Source: Novosphingobium acidiphilum DSM 19966 (GTDB taxonomy: Bacteria > Pseudomonadota > Alphaproteobacteria > Sphingomonadales > Sphingomonadaceae). From it: 64,000 bases of DNA. Numbering within the stretch: the first letter of the stretch is position 1; each line of letters begins with the position of its first letter. The position numbers were made by a program, and so were the translations under genes. The notes beneath the pieces are model-generated. The model saw only the letters and a program-made list of their open reading frames with translations. It ran no database searches and was not told the origin of the DNA. Below are positions 25,528 through 33,977 of the stretch, piece after piece. Where the stretch lies: contig NZ_AUBA01000002.1 of assembly GCF_000429005.1 (NCBI RefSeq), forward strand, positions 1 to 64,000, written 5' to 3'.

Positions 25528-25541
25528 GAACGAATTCGTTC
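25528..25541. promoter_or_regulatory. 14-bp perfect palindrome close to the emrA-like start
   Basis: GAACGAATTCGTTC, 25 bases upstream of the start codon at 25566. It is not a LexA box, because the halves are inverted, not direct. A repressor bound here would overlap the transcription start or the leader. The TetR gene at the end of the operon is the natural candidate ligand-responsive repressor. Confidence 0.45.
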
Positions 25542-25565
25542 AATTTAAGCCATTCAGGATCGTCC

Positions 25566-26705
25566 ATGACCACGCACAGCGACAACACCCCCACCCCGGA
25601 CACCGAAACCGGCAAGGGCACGCGCAAGCGCCTGCTGGGGCGCGCAGCGATTGTCGCCGCGCTGATCGGCGGCGCCTACGGGATCTATGCCTATGTCGGT
25701 TATCTGGACCACGGGCAGTATGTGCAATCGACCGACGACGCCTATGTCAAGGCCGACGGCATCACAGTCAGTTCCAAGCTGGCAGGCTATGTGCGCACAG
25801 TCACAGTTGCCGACAACCAGCCGGTCAGGGCGGGCGACCTGCTGGTCGAAGTCGACCCCACCGATTACCGCATTCGCGTCACGCAAGCCGCCGCGCAGGA
25901 AAACCTGGCGCGCGCCGGCGAAGCGCTGAACCGTGCCGGGATTACCGAGGCCGAAGCCGGCGTGGCGCAGGCATCAGCCGCGCTGACCACCGCGCAACGC
26001 GATCTGGCGTTCTATACGGCCGAAGTCGCGCGCTATCGGCCATTGGTGGCTGCCGGATCCGAGCCCAGGCAGACGCTCGACCAATTGGCCAGCAACCGCG
26101 ACAAAGCCGCAGCCAGCGTGTCCTCGCAACAGGCCTCGCTTGCCGCCGCGCACGGAAAGCTTGACGCCGCGCGCGCCCAGCTGGGCCAGTCCGGCGCGCA
26201 GATCGAGGCGGCGCGTGCGCAGGCCGATGCCGCGCGCACCGACCTTGCCACCACGCGCCTGGTTGCACCGGTGGCAGGCACGGTGGCCTCGTCCTCGGTG
26301 CGGATCGGCCAGTTTGTTCAGCCCGGACAACGCCTGCTGACAATCGTTCCGGTGCAGGCGATCTATGTCGAGGCCAATTTCAAGGAAACCCAGATCGGCC
26401 TGATGCGCCCAGGGCAGCCCGCCACGATCGAGGTGGATGCCCTGCCCGGTGTTGCATTCCACGGCAAAGTCGAAAGCGTGACACCGGGCACGGGTGCGAC
26501 GTTTTCGTTGATCCCGCCCCAGAACGCGACCGGCAATTTCACCAAGATCGTGCAGCGCGTGCCGGTGCGCATCCGCATCGATGCCGGGCCCGAGGCACGG
26601 CGCGTGCTGGTGCCGGGCCTGTCGCTGCGCGTCGATGTCGACACGGTCGATGCCAAAGGCGCGATCCACCAGATCCGCAACGAGGAATCGAAGGCCAAGC
26701 CATGA
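25566..26705 (+). CDS. EmrA-type periplasmic adaptor (HlyD family)
   Basis: 379 residues. One N-terminal membrane helix (about residues 24-46) is followed by the lipoyl half-motif QSTDDAYVKADGITVSSKLAG, typical of EmrA. A long Ala/Gln-rich helical hairpin (about 100-220) comes next, then the second lipoyl half (LVAPVAGTVASSSVRIGQFV) and a beta-barrel domain. It links the inner-membrane pump to the outer-membrane channel in tripartite multidrug efflux. It overlaps the EmrB-like gene by four bases, and a CAGGA site precedes the start. Confidence 0.92.
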   Translation: MTTHSDNTPTPDTETGKGTRKRLLGRAAIVAALIGGAYGIYAYVGYLDHGQYVQSTDDAYVKADGITVSSKLAGYVRTVTVADNQPVRAGDLLVEVDPTDYRIRVTQAAAQENLARAGEALNRAGITEAEAGVAQASAALTTAQRDLAFYTAEVARYRPLVAAGSEPRQTLDQLASNRDKAAASVSSQQASLAAAHGKLDAARAQLGQSGAQIEAARAQADAARTDLATTRLVAPVAGTVASSSVRIGQFVQPGQRLLTIVPVQAIYVEANFKETQIGLMRPGQPATIEVDALPGVAFHGKVESVTPGTGATFSLIPPQNATGNFTKIVQRVPVRIRIDAGPEARRVLVPGLSLRVDVDTVDAKGAIHQIRNEESKAKP

Positions 26706-28267
26706 GCGCCGCCATCGCCACCCCCCAGGTGTCCCAGACGAAGAACGCCGACCTCACCGCCTGGCTGGCGGTTGTTGCAGGTGCAATCGGCGCGCTGATG
26801 GCCACGCTCGACATTTCGATCGTGAATTCGTCATTGCCGACGATCCAGGGCGAAATCGGCGCTTCGTCAACCGAGGGCACGTGGATCGCCACGTCCTACC
26901 TCGTGTCGGAAATCGTGATCATTCCGCTGACCGCGTGGCTTGAACGCGTGTTCGGGTTGCGCCGGTTCCTGATGATCATGGCGCTGTTGTTCATGGGCTT
27001 TTCGATGGCCTGCGGGTTTTCGTCAAACCTGACCGAAATGATCATCGGCAGGGTCGGCCAGGGCTTTACCGGCGGGGCGATGATCCCAACCGGGATGACC
27101 ATCATCGCCACCCGCCTGCCCCGCCATCAGCAGCCGATCGGCACCGCGCTGTTTGGATCGACACTGATCATGGGCCCGGTGTTCGGGCCTTTGCTGGGCG
27201 GCTGGCTGACCGAAAATTACAGCTGGCATTATGCCTTTTTCATCAATCTGCCGATCTGTGCGATCCTGATGACATTCCTGTTCGTCGGGTTGAAGCACCA
27301 GCCGATGAAGCTCGACGAACTGAAGCAGGCCGACTGGATGGGCATTGCCGGCATGGCCGCAGGGCTTGGCGGGCTGACCGTGGTGCTGGAGGAAGGCAAC
27401 CGCGAACAGTGGTTCGATTCCACGCTGATCTGGCGTTTGACCGCGGTGACGATCGCCGGGTTCGTGCTGATCGGGCTGGGCCAGATCTATGCCAAGCGCC
27501 CGGTGGTCAGGCTGGCACTGTTGCGCAACCGCGCCTTTGCCGCGGTGTTTGTGCTGGGCCTGCTGATCGGCGCAGTGCTGTATGGCACATCGTACGTCAT
27601 CCCGCAGTTTCTGGCCGCGATTGCGGGTTACAATGCGCAGCAATCGGGCGGGGTGGTATTCCTGTCGGGCATTCCGGCCGCGATGATGATGCCGCTGTTT
27701 CCGCTGCTGGTGCCGCGCATCGATCTGCGTGTTGCGGTGGCGGGCGGCATGCTGCTGATGGCCGGGTGCTGCTGGTTCGATTCGGACCTGACCCTGCAAT
27801 CGAGCGGCGCTGCGTTCTATCTGTCGCAATTGATGCGCGGGCTGGGCCAGGTCTTTGCCATGCTGTTCCTCAACCAGGCGGCGATTGCCAGTGTGAAACC
27901 CAACGAGGCCGGCGATGCTTCGGGCCTGTTCAACGCGGCGCGCAACCTTGGCGGATCGATCGCGCTCGCGCTGCTTGCCACGCTGCAGGAACGGCGCGAG
28001 GATTTTCACCACTGGACGCTGTTCAATGCGATCCCCGCCAATGCCACCGACGTCCAGGCCTGGGTCGCCGGCCAAACCCCGGGCGTGGGCAACGATGCCC
28101 ACATGGCCGCGCTGCAATCGATCAACGCGATCGTCGAACAGCAGGCCGTGGTGATGAGCTTCAACGATGAATTCGTCGCGCTGGCGATTGCGATCGTGGT
28201 CGTGATCCCGCTTGTCCTGCTCCTGCGCCCGCTTCCCAAGGGCCACCACAAAATGGCGATGCACTGA
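26702..28267 (+). CDS. EmrB/QacA-type MFS drug exporter (DHA2 family)
   Basis: 521 residues with about 14 transmembrane helices, the DHA2 topology. Family motifs include LMATLDISIVNSSLPTIQGEIG in TM1, WIATSYLVSEIVIIPLTAWL in TM2, and motif-C-like GPVFGPLLGGWLTEN in TM5. It exports hydrophobic drugs or signals with proton antiport through the adjacent adaptor and channel. The start overlaps the emrA-like stop (ATGA) and its stop overlaps the start of the channel gene (TGATG), so all three are translationally coupled. Confidence 0.93.
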   Translation: MSAAIATPQVSQTKNADLTAWLAVVAGAIGALMATLDISIVNSSLPTIQGEIGASSTEGTWIATSYLVSEIVIIPLTAWLERVFGLRRFLMIMALLFMGFSMACGFSSNLTEMIIGRVGQGFTGGAMIPTGMTIIATRLPRHQQPIGTALFGSTLIMGPVFGPLLGGWLTENYSWHYAFFINLPICAILMTFLFVGLKHQPMKLDELKQADWMGIAGMAAGLGGLTVVLEEGNREQWFDSTLIWRLTAVTIAGFVLIGLGQIYAKRPVVRLALLRNRAFAAVFVLGLLIGAVLYGTSYVIPQFLAAIAGYNAQQSGGVVFLSGIPAAMMMPLFPLLVPRIDLRVAVAGGMLLMAGCCWFDSDLTLQSSGAAFYLSQLMRGLGQVFAMLFLNQAAIASVKPNEAGDASGLFNAARNLGGSIALALLATLQERREDFHHWTLFNAIPANATDVQAWVAGQTPGVGNDAHMAALQSINAIVEQQAVVMSFNDEFVALAIAIVVVIPLVLLLRPLPKGHHKMAMH

Positions 28268-29724
28268 TGTCTGCTTACCTGTTCCGCCCCCGCCTGCTGA
28301 CGCTGTCGCTGGCCCCGCTGTTGCTGGCCCCGCTGTTGCTGGAAGGGTGCACCACGGTCGGCCCCGACTGGCACGGCGCGCCGGTTGCCGCGCCGCAGGC
28401 CGATGCGCGCGGCCAGTTCCTGCGCGCGCCCGCCGATGCCGATGCCGATGCCCCTGCGGCACACTGGTGGGAAGCGTTGGGCGATCCCGCGCTCAACGAT
28501 CTGGAAACCCGCGCGCTTGCCGGATCGCCCGATCTGGCCGCAGCGCAAGCCCGGATCGCCAACGCCACCGCCGCACTGCGCAGCGCGCGCAGCGCGCTGG
28601 CGCCCAAGGTGGGCGTGGGCGCGGTGGCAGGCGAAGTTACGCTGCCAGGCGCGCTGCTTGGGCGTGATGGCCGCCTGTCGGAACAGGTCTATGGCGACAA
28701 TCTCCAGGCCTCGTGGGAACCCGATCTGTTCGGCGCCAACCACCGCCGCATCGAGGCCGCACGCGATCGTGCCGAAGCGTCGGAGGCGTCCGCCGCCGAT
28801 GTGGCGGTTGCGCTGTCGGCGCAAGTGGCACAGGCCTATGTGCAGATGCGCGCGGAACAGGCCAATGCCGCGCTGCTGGCGCAGCAGGTCGCGATTGACC
28901 GGCAGTTGCTGGATGCCGCGAATGGCCGCTTTTCGGGCGGCACTGTCGGCGCACAGGCCATCGACAGCGCCAGGGCGACGCTGGCCCAAAGCGAAAGCGA
29001 TCTGGCCGACAGCCGCGCCCAGATCGTGGCCCTGGCCGACCAGCTGGCCGTGCTGATCGGCAGCGAGCCCGGCACGCTTGACGCGCTGACCGTCCAAACA
29101 GCCCCGATCCCCGAGGTACCGGCCCATGTTGCGGTGGGCGACCCGGCGCGGCTGATGCGCCACCGCCCCGACATCCGCGCCGCCGAACGCCAGCTTGCTG
29201 CCGCCACCGCCGATGTGGGTGCGCGCATGGCCGATCGTTTTCCCAGTGTCAGCTTTACGGGCATTCTCGGGCTTGGCAGCACCGACCTTGGCGGCGCGTT
29301 CAGCCCGTCCACGCTGATCGGCCTAATCGTGCCGCAGATCAAATGGAACGCCTTTGACGGGGGGCGGGCAGCAGCACTGGTCAAATCGGCGCGCAGCGCG
29401 CGCGACGAGGCCGAGGCCAATTACCGTTCGCGCGTGCTGGCGGCGCTTGACGATGCCGAAGGCGCGCTGGTCCGGTTCGGCACGCAGCGGATTGCTTTGG
29501 GCAAAGCGGTCGAACAGCGCGAGGCGGCCGCGCACCTGGCGGGGCTGCAGGCGACGCGCGCTGCAGGCGGCACGCTGTCACGGGCCGACGCGTTGTCGGC
29601 CGACCGTCAGGCGCTGCGCGCGCAGCTTGGCACCGTGACCGCCCGCGCGCGCCTGACCGGCGATTTCATCGCGGTCGAAAAGGCGCTCGGCCTTGGCTGG
29701 GACCGCGTGGACCTTGGCAAATGA
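28267..29724 (+). CDS. NodT-family outer-membrane efflux lipoprotein
   Basis: 485 residues of the TolC/OprM-like RND/EmrAB channel family. A signal peptide ends in the lipobox LLEGC, with Cys28 as the lipidated residue. Two outer-membrane-efflux repeats follow, with ALNDLETRALAGSPDLAAAQARI in the first and RPDIRAAERQLAAATADVGARMADRFPSVSF in the second. It completes the EmrA-EmrB exporter to the cell surface. It is the last structural gene of the operon, and a TetR gene follows after 232 bases. Confidence 0.92.
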   Translation: MSAYLFRPRLLTLSLAPLLLAPLLLEGCTTVGPDWHGAPVAAPQADARGQFLRAPADADADAPAAHWWEALGDPALNDLETRALAGSPDLAAAQARIANATAALRSARSALAPKVGVGAVAGEVTLPGALLGRDGRLSEQVYGDNLQASWEPDLFGANHRRIEAARDRAEASEASAADVAVALSAQVAQAYVQMRAEQANAALLAQQVAIDRQLLDAANGRFSGGTVGAQAIDSARATLAQSESDLADSRAQIVALADQLAVLIGSEPGTLDALTVQTAPIPEVPAHVAVGDPARLMRHRPDIRAAERQLAAATADVGARMADRFPSVSFTGILGLGSTDLGGAFSPSTLIGLIVPQIKWNAFDGGRAAALVKSARSARDEAEANYRSRVLAALDDAEGALVRFGTQRIALGKAVEQREAAAHLAGLQATRAAGGTLSRADALSADRQALRAQLGTVTARARLTGDFIAVEKALGLGWDRVDLGK

Positions 29725-29739
29725 GCCAGCTCCGTTCCA

Positions 29740-29791
29740 TTTATAGGGGATTGACGATGGCAAAATTTCAGGCAGTCTCCGTACCTATAAA
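29740..29791. promoter_or_regulatory. widely spaced inverted repeat upstream of the TetR gene
   Basis: TTTATAGG at 29740-29747 and CCTATAAA at 29784-29791, exact reverse complements with a 36-base spacer, lie between the channel gene and the TetR gene. They could be two half-operators or bound sites looped by the TetR protein. No good -10/-35 pair is obvious. Short frames in this 232-base gap look non-coding. Confidence 0.35.
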
Positions 29792-29956
29792 GCCAACAAG
29801 GCAGATAGGTGGGACGGATGAGCTGGGTATCGACGATGAGTCGGCGCGTTTTGCAGGCCTATACCGAAGGTCTGGTCATGACATGCCCCCTGCACCGCGC
29901 AGGCGACACGTTGCCCGAAACGGGTGGCTTGGCCGCGGCTATCGACCGGTCGCAGG

Positions 29957-30733
29957 ATGATGTCCGTGCCACCCTCAGACCCGAATTCGCCGCATCCTAC
30001 GAAGGACAGGCCTTCAGCACCGTTCGCCACTGAACCCGCCGCAAGTACGCCTGCGGCACAGGATTGCGCGGACGACGCCACGTGTATCGATGAAACGGAC
30101 TGTACGCCGCACGCGCGGCGCGGTCGCCCATCCGTAGCCGAAGCAGAAGCGCTGTCGGGGCGCATACTCGACGCCAGCTGGCAGGTGCTTCAGGCTGGGG
30201 GTTTTGAATCCTTCACCTTTGATCGCGTTGCCCGCCATGCCCATATCGGCAAGGCCACGATCTATTCGCGTTTTCCCGGCAAGATCGAGCTGATGCGGGC
30301 ATTGCTGATCCGCCGCATCGCGCAGCGCACCGATTATCTCAACCAGCAAGGTTATAATCTGCCGGTCCGGCAGGCGTTCCAGTTTCGCGCAGCCGAAGTC
30401 ATGAAAATGCTGTTCTCGCCCGATGGCGTGCTGATGGAACGGTTGATCGACTGGCTGGACCAGGAAATTGGCGAAGGTCAGTCGATGCGCGCCAATGCCT
30501 ATCGCAACGCGATCGATGTCATATCGCAGACCATGGCGGGCAGCCCCGATGCCGCCGCGTTTTGCATGCACGATACCGATCTGGCGGCGCGGTTGTGGCT
30601 GGAAGGCCTGCTGGGCCACGCGCGGCTGGCCAACACCGAAGGGGCTTCGTCCAATCAGGAAATCGAACGCTGGGCCAGCGATTACACCCGGTTCTACTTC
30701 GCCGGATTGCAGGCGCTGACGCACGCCGGCTGA
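29957..30733 (+). CDS. TetR/AcrR-family transcriptional regulator
   Basis: About 258 residues with a Ser/Pro/Thr-rich, probably disordered N-terminus of about 65 residues, then a TetR helix-turn-helix: ILDASWQVLQAGGFESFTFDRVARHAHIGKATIYSRFPGKIELM. The C-terminal ligand domain resembles AefR/TetR_C proteins. The start is uncertain: GTG at 29924, ATG at 29957 or ATG at 29960. It follows the efflux operon in the same direction and is the likely repressor of that operon and of itself. Confidence 0.85.
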   Translation: MMSVPPSDPNSPHPTKDRPSAPFATEPAASTPAAQDCADDATCIDETDCTPHARRGRPSVAEAEALSGRILDASWQVLQAGGFESFTFDRVARHAHIGKATIYSRFPGKIELMRALLIRRIAQRTDYLNQQGYNLPVRQAFQFRAAEVMKMLFSPDGVLMERLIDWLDQEIGEGQSMRANAYRNAIDVISQTMAGSPDAAAFCMHDTDLAARLWLEGLLGHARLANTEGASSNQEIERWASDYTRFYFAGLQALTHAG

Positions 30734-30821
30734 CGCCAGGGTTTCGTCGAACCGGTGCTTTGCCAAATGCCCGGCACGGTTTAGGATGCACGCCTCAGGC
30801 AACTGCACCGGACCCGTGGCA

Positions 30822-31655
30822 ATGGCACCGAACAATCCGTGGAACTATGCGCGCAATCCCCTGCTGGCGGACGATATCGATTTCGCCGTCAAGGGCCACG
30901 ACCTGCAATTCATCGAAATCGAGCTCGATCCCGGCGAAAGCGCGGTGGGCGAAGCAGGATCGATGGTGTGGAAGGATGCCTGCATCGACATGACCACGGT
31001 GTTCGGCGATGGTTCCGAGGGGGCGGATGCCGGGTTCATGGGCAAATTGCTCGGCGCCGGCAAACGGCTGCTGTCGGGCGCAACCATCTTCACCACCGTG
31101 TTCACCCACCGCGGCACCGGCAAGGCGCATGTCGCCTTTGCCGCACCGATCCCGGGCACCGTCATGCCGATCCGGCTGGCCGACATTGGCGGCACCCTGA
31201 TCTGCCAAAAGGACAGCTTTCTGTGCGCGGCTCGGGGTGTTTCGATCGGGGTGGCGTTTCAGCAGCGGATCATGACCGGGCTGTTCGGCGGTGACGGTTT
31301 TGTGATGCAACGGCTCGACGGTGATGGCTGGGTGTTTGTGCAGATGGGCGGCACCCTGATCGAGCGCGAACTGGCGCCGGGGCAGGAAATCCATGTCGAC
31401 ACCGGGTGCCTGGCCGCGCTCACACCCTCGGTCACGTTTGACGTGGTTACCGTCGGTGGTGTCAGATCGATGCTGTTCGGCGGCGAAGGCGTGTTCTTTG
31501 CGCGCCTGACGGGGCCCGGCAAAGTGTGGATCCAGTCGCTGCCGTTTTCGCGTCTGGCCGGCCGGATGATGGCGGCTGCCACGCCGGGCGGCGGCGATCG
31601 GCGCGGTGAAGGCGGCATGCTGGGGGCATTTGGCGATTTTATCGAACGAAGCTGA
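30822..31655 (+). CDS. TIGR00266/AIM24 family protein
   Basis: 277 residues, matching the AIM24 family (TIGR00266) with duplicated beta-sandwich repeats. Typical stretches are VKGHDLQFIEIELDPGESAVGEAGSMVWKD, ATIFTTVFTHRGTGKAHVAFA, GGTLICQKDSFLCAARGVSIGV and LAPGQEIHVDTGCLAALTPSV. The family has been linked to membrane or mitochondrial organisation in yeast, and its bacterial role is unknown. I use the ATG at 30822 (MAPNNPWNY), since family members start close to this point. It precedes the polyphosphate operon by 111 bases. Confidence 0.85.
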   Translation: MAPNNPWNYARNPLLADDIDFAVKGHDLQFIEIELDPGESAVGEAGSMVWKDACIDMTTVFGDGSEGADAGFMGKLLGAGKRLLSGATIFTTVFTHRGTGKAHVAFAAPIPGTVMPIRLADIGGTLICQKDSFLCAARGVSIGVAFQQRIMTGLFGGDGFVMQRLDGDGWVFVQMGGTLIERELAPGQEIHVDTGCLAALTPSVTFDVVTVGGVRSMLFGGEGVFFARLTGPGKVWIQSLPFSRLAGRMMAAATPGGGDRRGEGGMLGAFGDFIERS

Positions 31656-31766
31656 GGCATTTCATCCGCGCGCCGCGCACAATGTGACAAGCCGCGCTAT
31701 CGTCTTGCCAGCATGCTGCACGACCGTGCAAAAGGCACTGTCACAAAGGAGCCCCCAGGCGCGATC

Positions 31767-33968
31767 ATGGTCGATTTTCATCACGTATTGCCGCATCAGA
31801 TCGCACCGAAGACCGCGCCCGAGCGCGATGTCCGGATTGCCGAGGCCCTGGCCGCGCTGCCGGCAGATCGCTATTTCAACCGTGAACTGAGCTGGCTGCA
31901 ATTCAACCGGCGGGTGCTGGCCGAGGCACGCAATCCCCATTATCCACTGCTGGAACAGCTGCGGTTTCTGTCGATATCGGGCAACAATCTCGACGAATTC
32001 ATGATGGTCCGGGTGGCGGGGCTTGCCGCGCAAGTGCGCCGCCAGATCGACGAAGTGTCGATTGACGGCCTGTCTGCCAGCCAGCAGTTGCAGGACATCC
32101 ACGGCGCGATCAGCCATCTGGTCGACGCACAGTATCACATTTTCACCGATCTGGTGTCATCGCTCGACAAAGCCGGCATTCGCCTGATCACCGGCCGCCG
32201 CCTCGACAAGGCCGAGGGCGAATTCCTGGCCGATTATTTCGAACGCCGCGTGCTGCCCGCCCTGACCCCGCAGGCGATCGATCCGGCGCATCCATTTCCG
32301 TTTGTTGCCAACCAGGGCAGCGGCATCCTGTTTTCGCTGGTGCGCGTGGCCGATGGCGCACCGGTCAACGAAATGGTGCTGATCCCGCCGGCGCTGCCGC
32401 GCTATATCCGCCTGCCCGGCCAGCCCGCCACGTGGATCGCGATCGAGGAACTGATCCGGCGCAAGGCCGCGCGGCTGTTCCCCGGGTTTCGCATCCACAG
32501 CAGCGGCATTTTCCGCGTTTTGCGCGACAGCGACATGGAAATTGAAGAAGATGCCGAGGATCTGGTGCGGTATTTCCGCACCGCGATCCAGCGTCGCCGT
32601 CGCGGCCGCGTGATTCTGCTGACGCTGGAAGACCCGTTTGATCCTGCGGCCGAGGCAATGCTGCGCAATCAGTTGCGGCTCGATTATGCGCTGGTGATCA
32701 AGACGCGCGGCCCGCTGGCAATGAACGGCTTGTCGGCGCTGGTTGACGAGGAACGCCCCGATCTGAAATTCGAACCCTATAGCCCGCGCTATCCCGAACG
32801 CATCCTGGAACACAACGGCGACTGTTTCGCGGCGATCCGCGAAAAGGATATCGTGATCCAGCACCCGTTCGAAAGCTTCGACGTGGTGGTCGATTTCCTG
32901 CACCAGGCCGCGGCCGATCCCGATGTCGTGGCGATCAAGCAGACCCTGTACCGCGCGGGCAAACAATCGGCGGTGATCGCCGCGCTGATTGCGGCGGCAG
33001 AAGCCGGCAAATCGGTCACCGCCGTGGTCGAACTGAAGGCCCGGTTCGACGAGGAACAGAACCTGCACTGGGCCAGCCAGCTGGAAAACGCCGGCGTTCA
33101 GGTGATCTATGGCTTTGTCGACTGGAAAACCCACGCCAAAGTGTCGATGGTGGTGCGCCGCGAAGGCGATGGCTATCGCACATACTGCCACTTTGGCACG
33201 GGCAACTATCACCCGGTCACCGCACGGATCTACACCGATCTGTCGTTCTTTACCGCCGATCCGCGGTTTTGCCGCGATGCCGGGCTGCTGTTCAATTTCA
33301 TCACCGGCTATATCGAGCCCAAGGGCACCGAGATGCTGGCGATTTCGCCCGGCGGGGTGCGGCACAAGCTGTATGAATGCATCAATCGCGAAGTGGCCTA
33401 TGCCCAGGCCGGCAAGGCGGCGGCGATATGGGCGAAGCTGAACGCACTGACCGATCCCGACCTGATCGACCGGTTGTACCTGGCCAGCCAGGCCGGGGTA
33501 AAAATCACGCTGGTGGTGCGCGGCATCTGCTGCCTGAAACCCGGCATCGCGGGGCTTTCTGACAACATCGCGGTCAAATCGGTGATCGGCCGGTTTCTTG
33601 AACACAGCCGGATCTGGGCGTTTGGCAATGGCACTTCGCTGCCCAACCGACGCGCGCGCGTGTTTATTTCTTCGGCCGACGGGATGAGCCGCAACCTCGA
33701 TCGCCGGGTCGAAGTGCTGGTGCCGATCCGCAACAGCACGGTGCATGATCAGGTGCTCGATCAGGTCATGCTCGCCAATCTGCTTGACACCGAGCAAAGC
33801 TGGCAGCTTGACAGCACGGGTGATTACCACCGCACCGATCCCGGCCCCCATCCCTTCAACGTGCATCGTTATTTCATGACCAATCCATCGTTATCCGGTC
33901 GTGGTGCCGCGCTGAGCAAGGGGCGCACGGTGCCCAAACTGGCGCTGCGGCGCGGCGGCGCGGCCTGA
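31767..33968 (+). CDS. ppk1: polyphosphate kinase 1
   Basis: 733 residues from the ATG at 31767. PPK1 reversibly transfers ATP gamma-phosphate to long polyphosphate chains. Visible landmarks are the N-terminal FNRELSWLQFNRRVL, the catalytic autophosphorylated His in WKTHAKVSM, GTGNYHPVTARIYTDLSFFT and the C-terminal VFISSADGMSRNLDRRVEVL. A strong AAAGGAG lies 15 bases before the ATG, a wide spacing. The exopolyphosphatase gene begins nine bases after the stop, forming a synthesis and degradation operon for stress-related polyphosphate. Confidence 0.96.
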   Translation: MVDFHHVLPHQIAPKTAPERDVRIAEALAALPADRYFNRELSWLQFNRRVLAEARNPHYPLLEQLRFLSISGNNLDEFMMVRVAGLAAQVRRQIDEVSIDGLSASQQLQDIHGAISHLVDAQYHIFTDLVSSLDKAGIRLITGRRLDKAEGEFLADYFERRVLPALTPQAIDPAHPFPFVANQGSGILFSLVRVADGAPVNEMVLIPPALPRYIRLPGQPATWIAIEELIRRKAARLFPGFRIHSSGIFRVLRDSDMEIEEDAEDLVRYFRTAIQRRRRGRVILLTLEDPFDPAAEAMLRNQLRLDYALVIKTRGPLAMNGLSALVDEERPDLKFEPYSPRYPERILEHNGDCFAAIREKDIVIQHPFESFDVVVDFLHQAAADPDVVAIKQTLYRAGKQSAVIAALIAAAEAGKSVTAVVELKARFDEEQNLHWASQLENAGVQVIYGFVDWKTHAKVSMVVRREGDGYRTYCHFGTGNYHPVTARIYTDLSFFTADPRFCRDAGLLFNFITGYIEPKGTEMLAISPGGVRHKLYECINREVAYAQAGKAAAIWAKLNALTDPDLIDRLYLASQAGVKITLVVRGICCLKPGIAGLSDNIAVKSVIGRFLEHSRIWAFGNGTSLPNRRARVFISSADGMSRNLDRRVEVLVPIRNSTVHDQVLDQVMLANLLDTEQSWQLDSTGDYHRTDPGPHPFNVHRYFMTNPSLSGRGAALSKGRTVPKLALRRGGAA

Positions 33969-33977
33969 CCCGCAATC

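Larger units (their letters stand above)
25234..25565. other. divergent regulatory region between ahpC and the efflux operon
   Basis: This 332-base gene-free stretch carries the OxyR-like site near ahpC and two perfect palindromes nearer the efflux operon, listed separately. It also contains a CCGCA / TGCGG hairpin at about 25501-25521. I see no small coding gene in it. Confidence 0.6.

Noticed and set aside
29757..29960. Small frames between the NodT channel gene and the TetR gene
   Set aside because: They lack a good ribosome-binding site and conserved features, and overlap a probable regulatory inverted repeat.
30831..30846. Possible LexA box GAAC-N8-GAAC near the AIM24-like start
   Set aside because: The spacer is eight bases, not seven, and the site lies inside the coding region.
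31656..31766. Pho-box-like CTGTCAC upstream of ppk1
   Set aside because: Only one half-site is visible at the expected position, too little to claim PhoB control.
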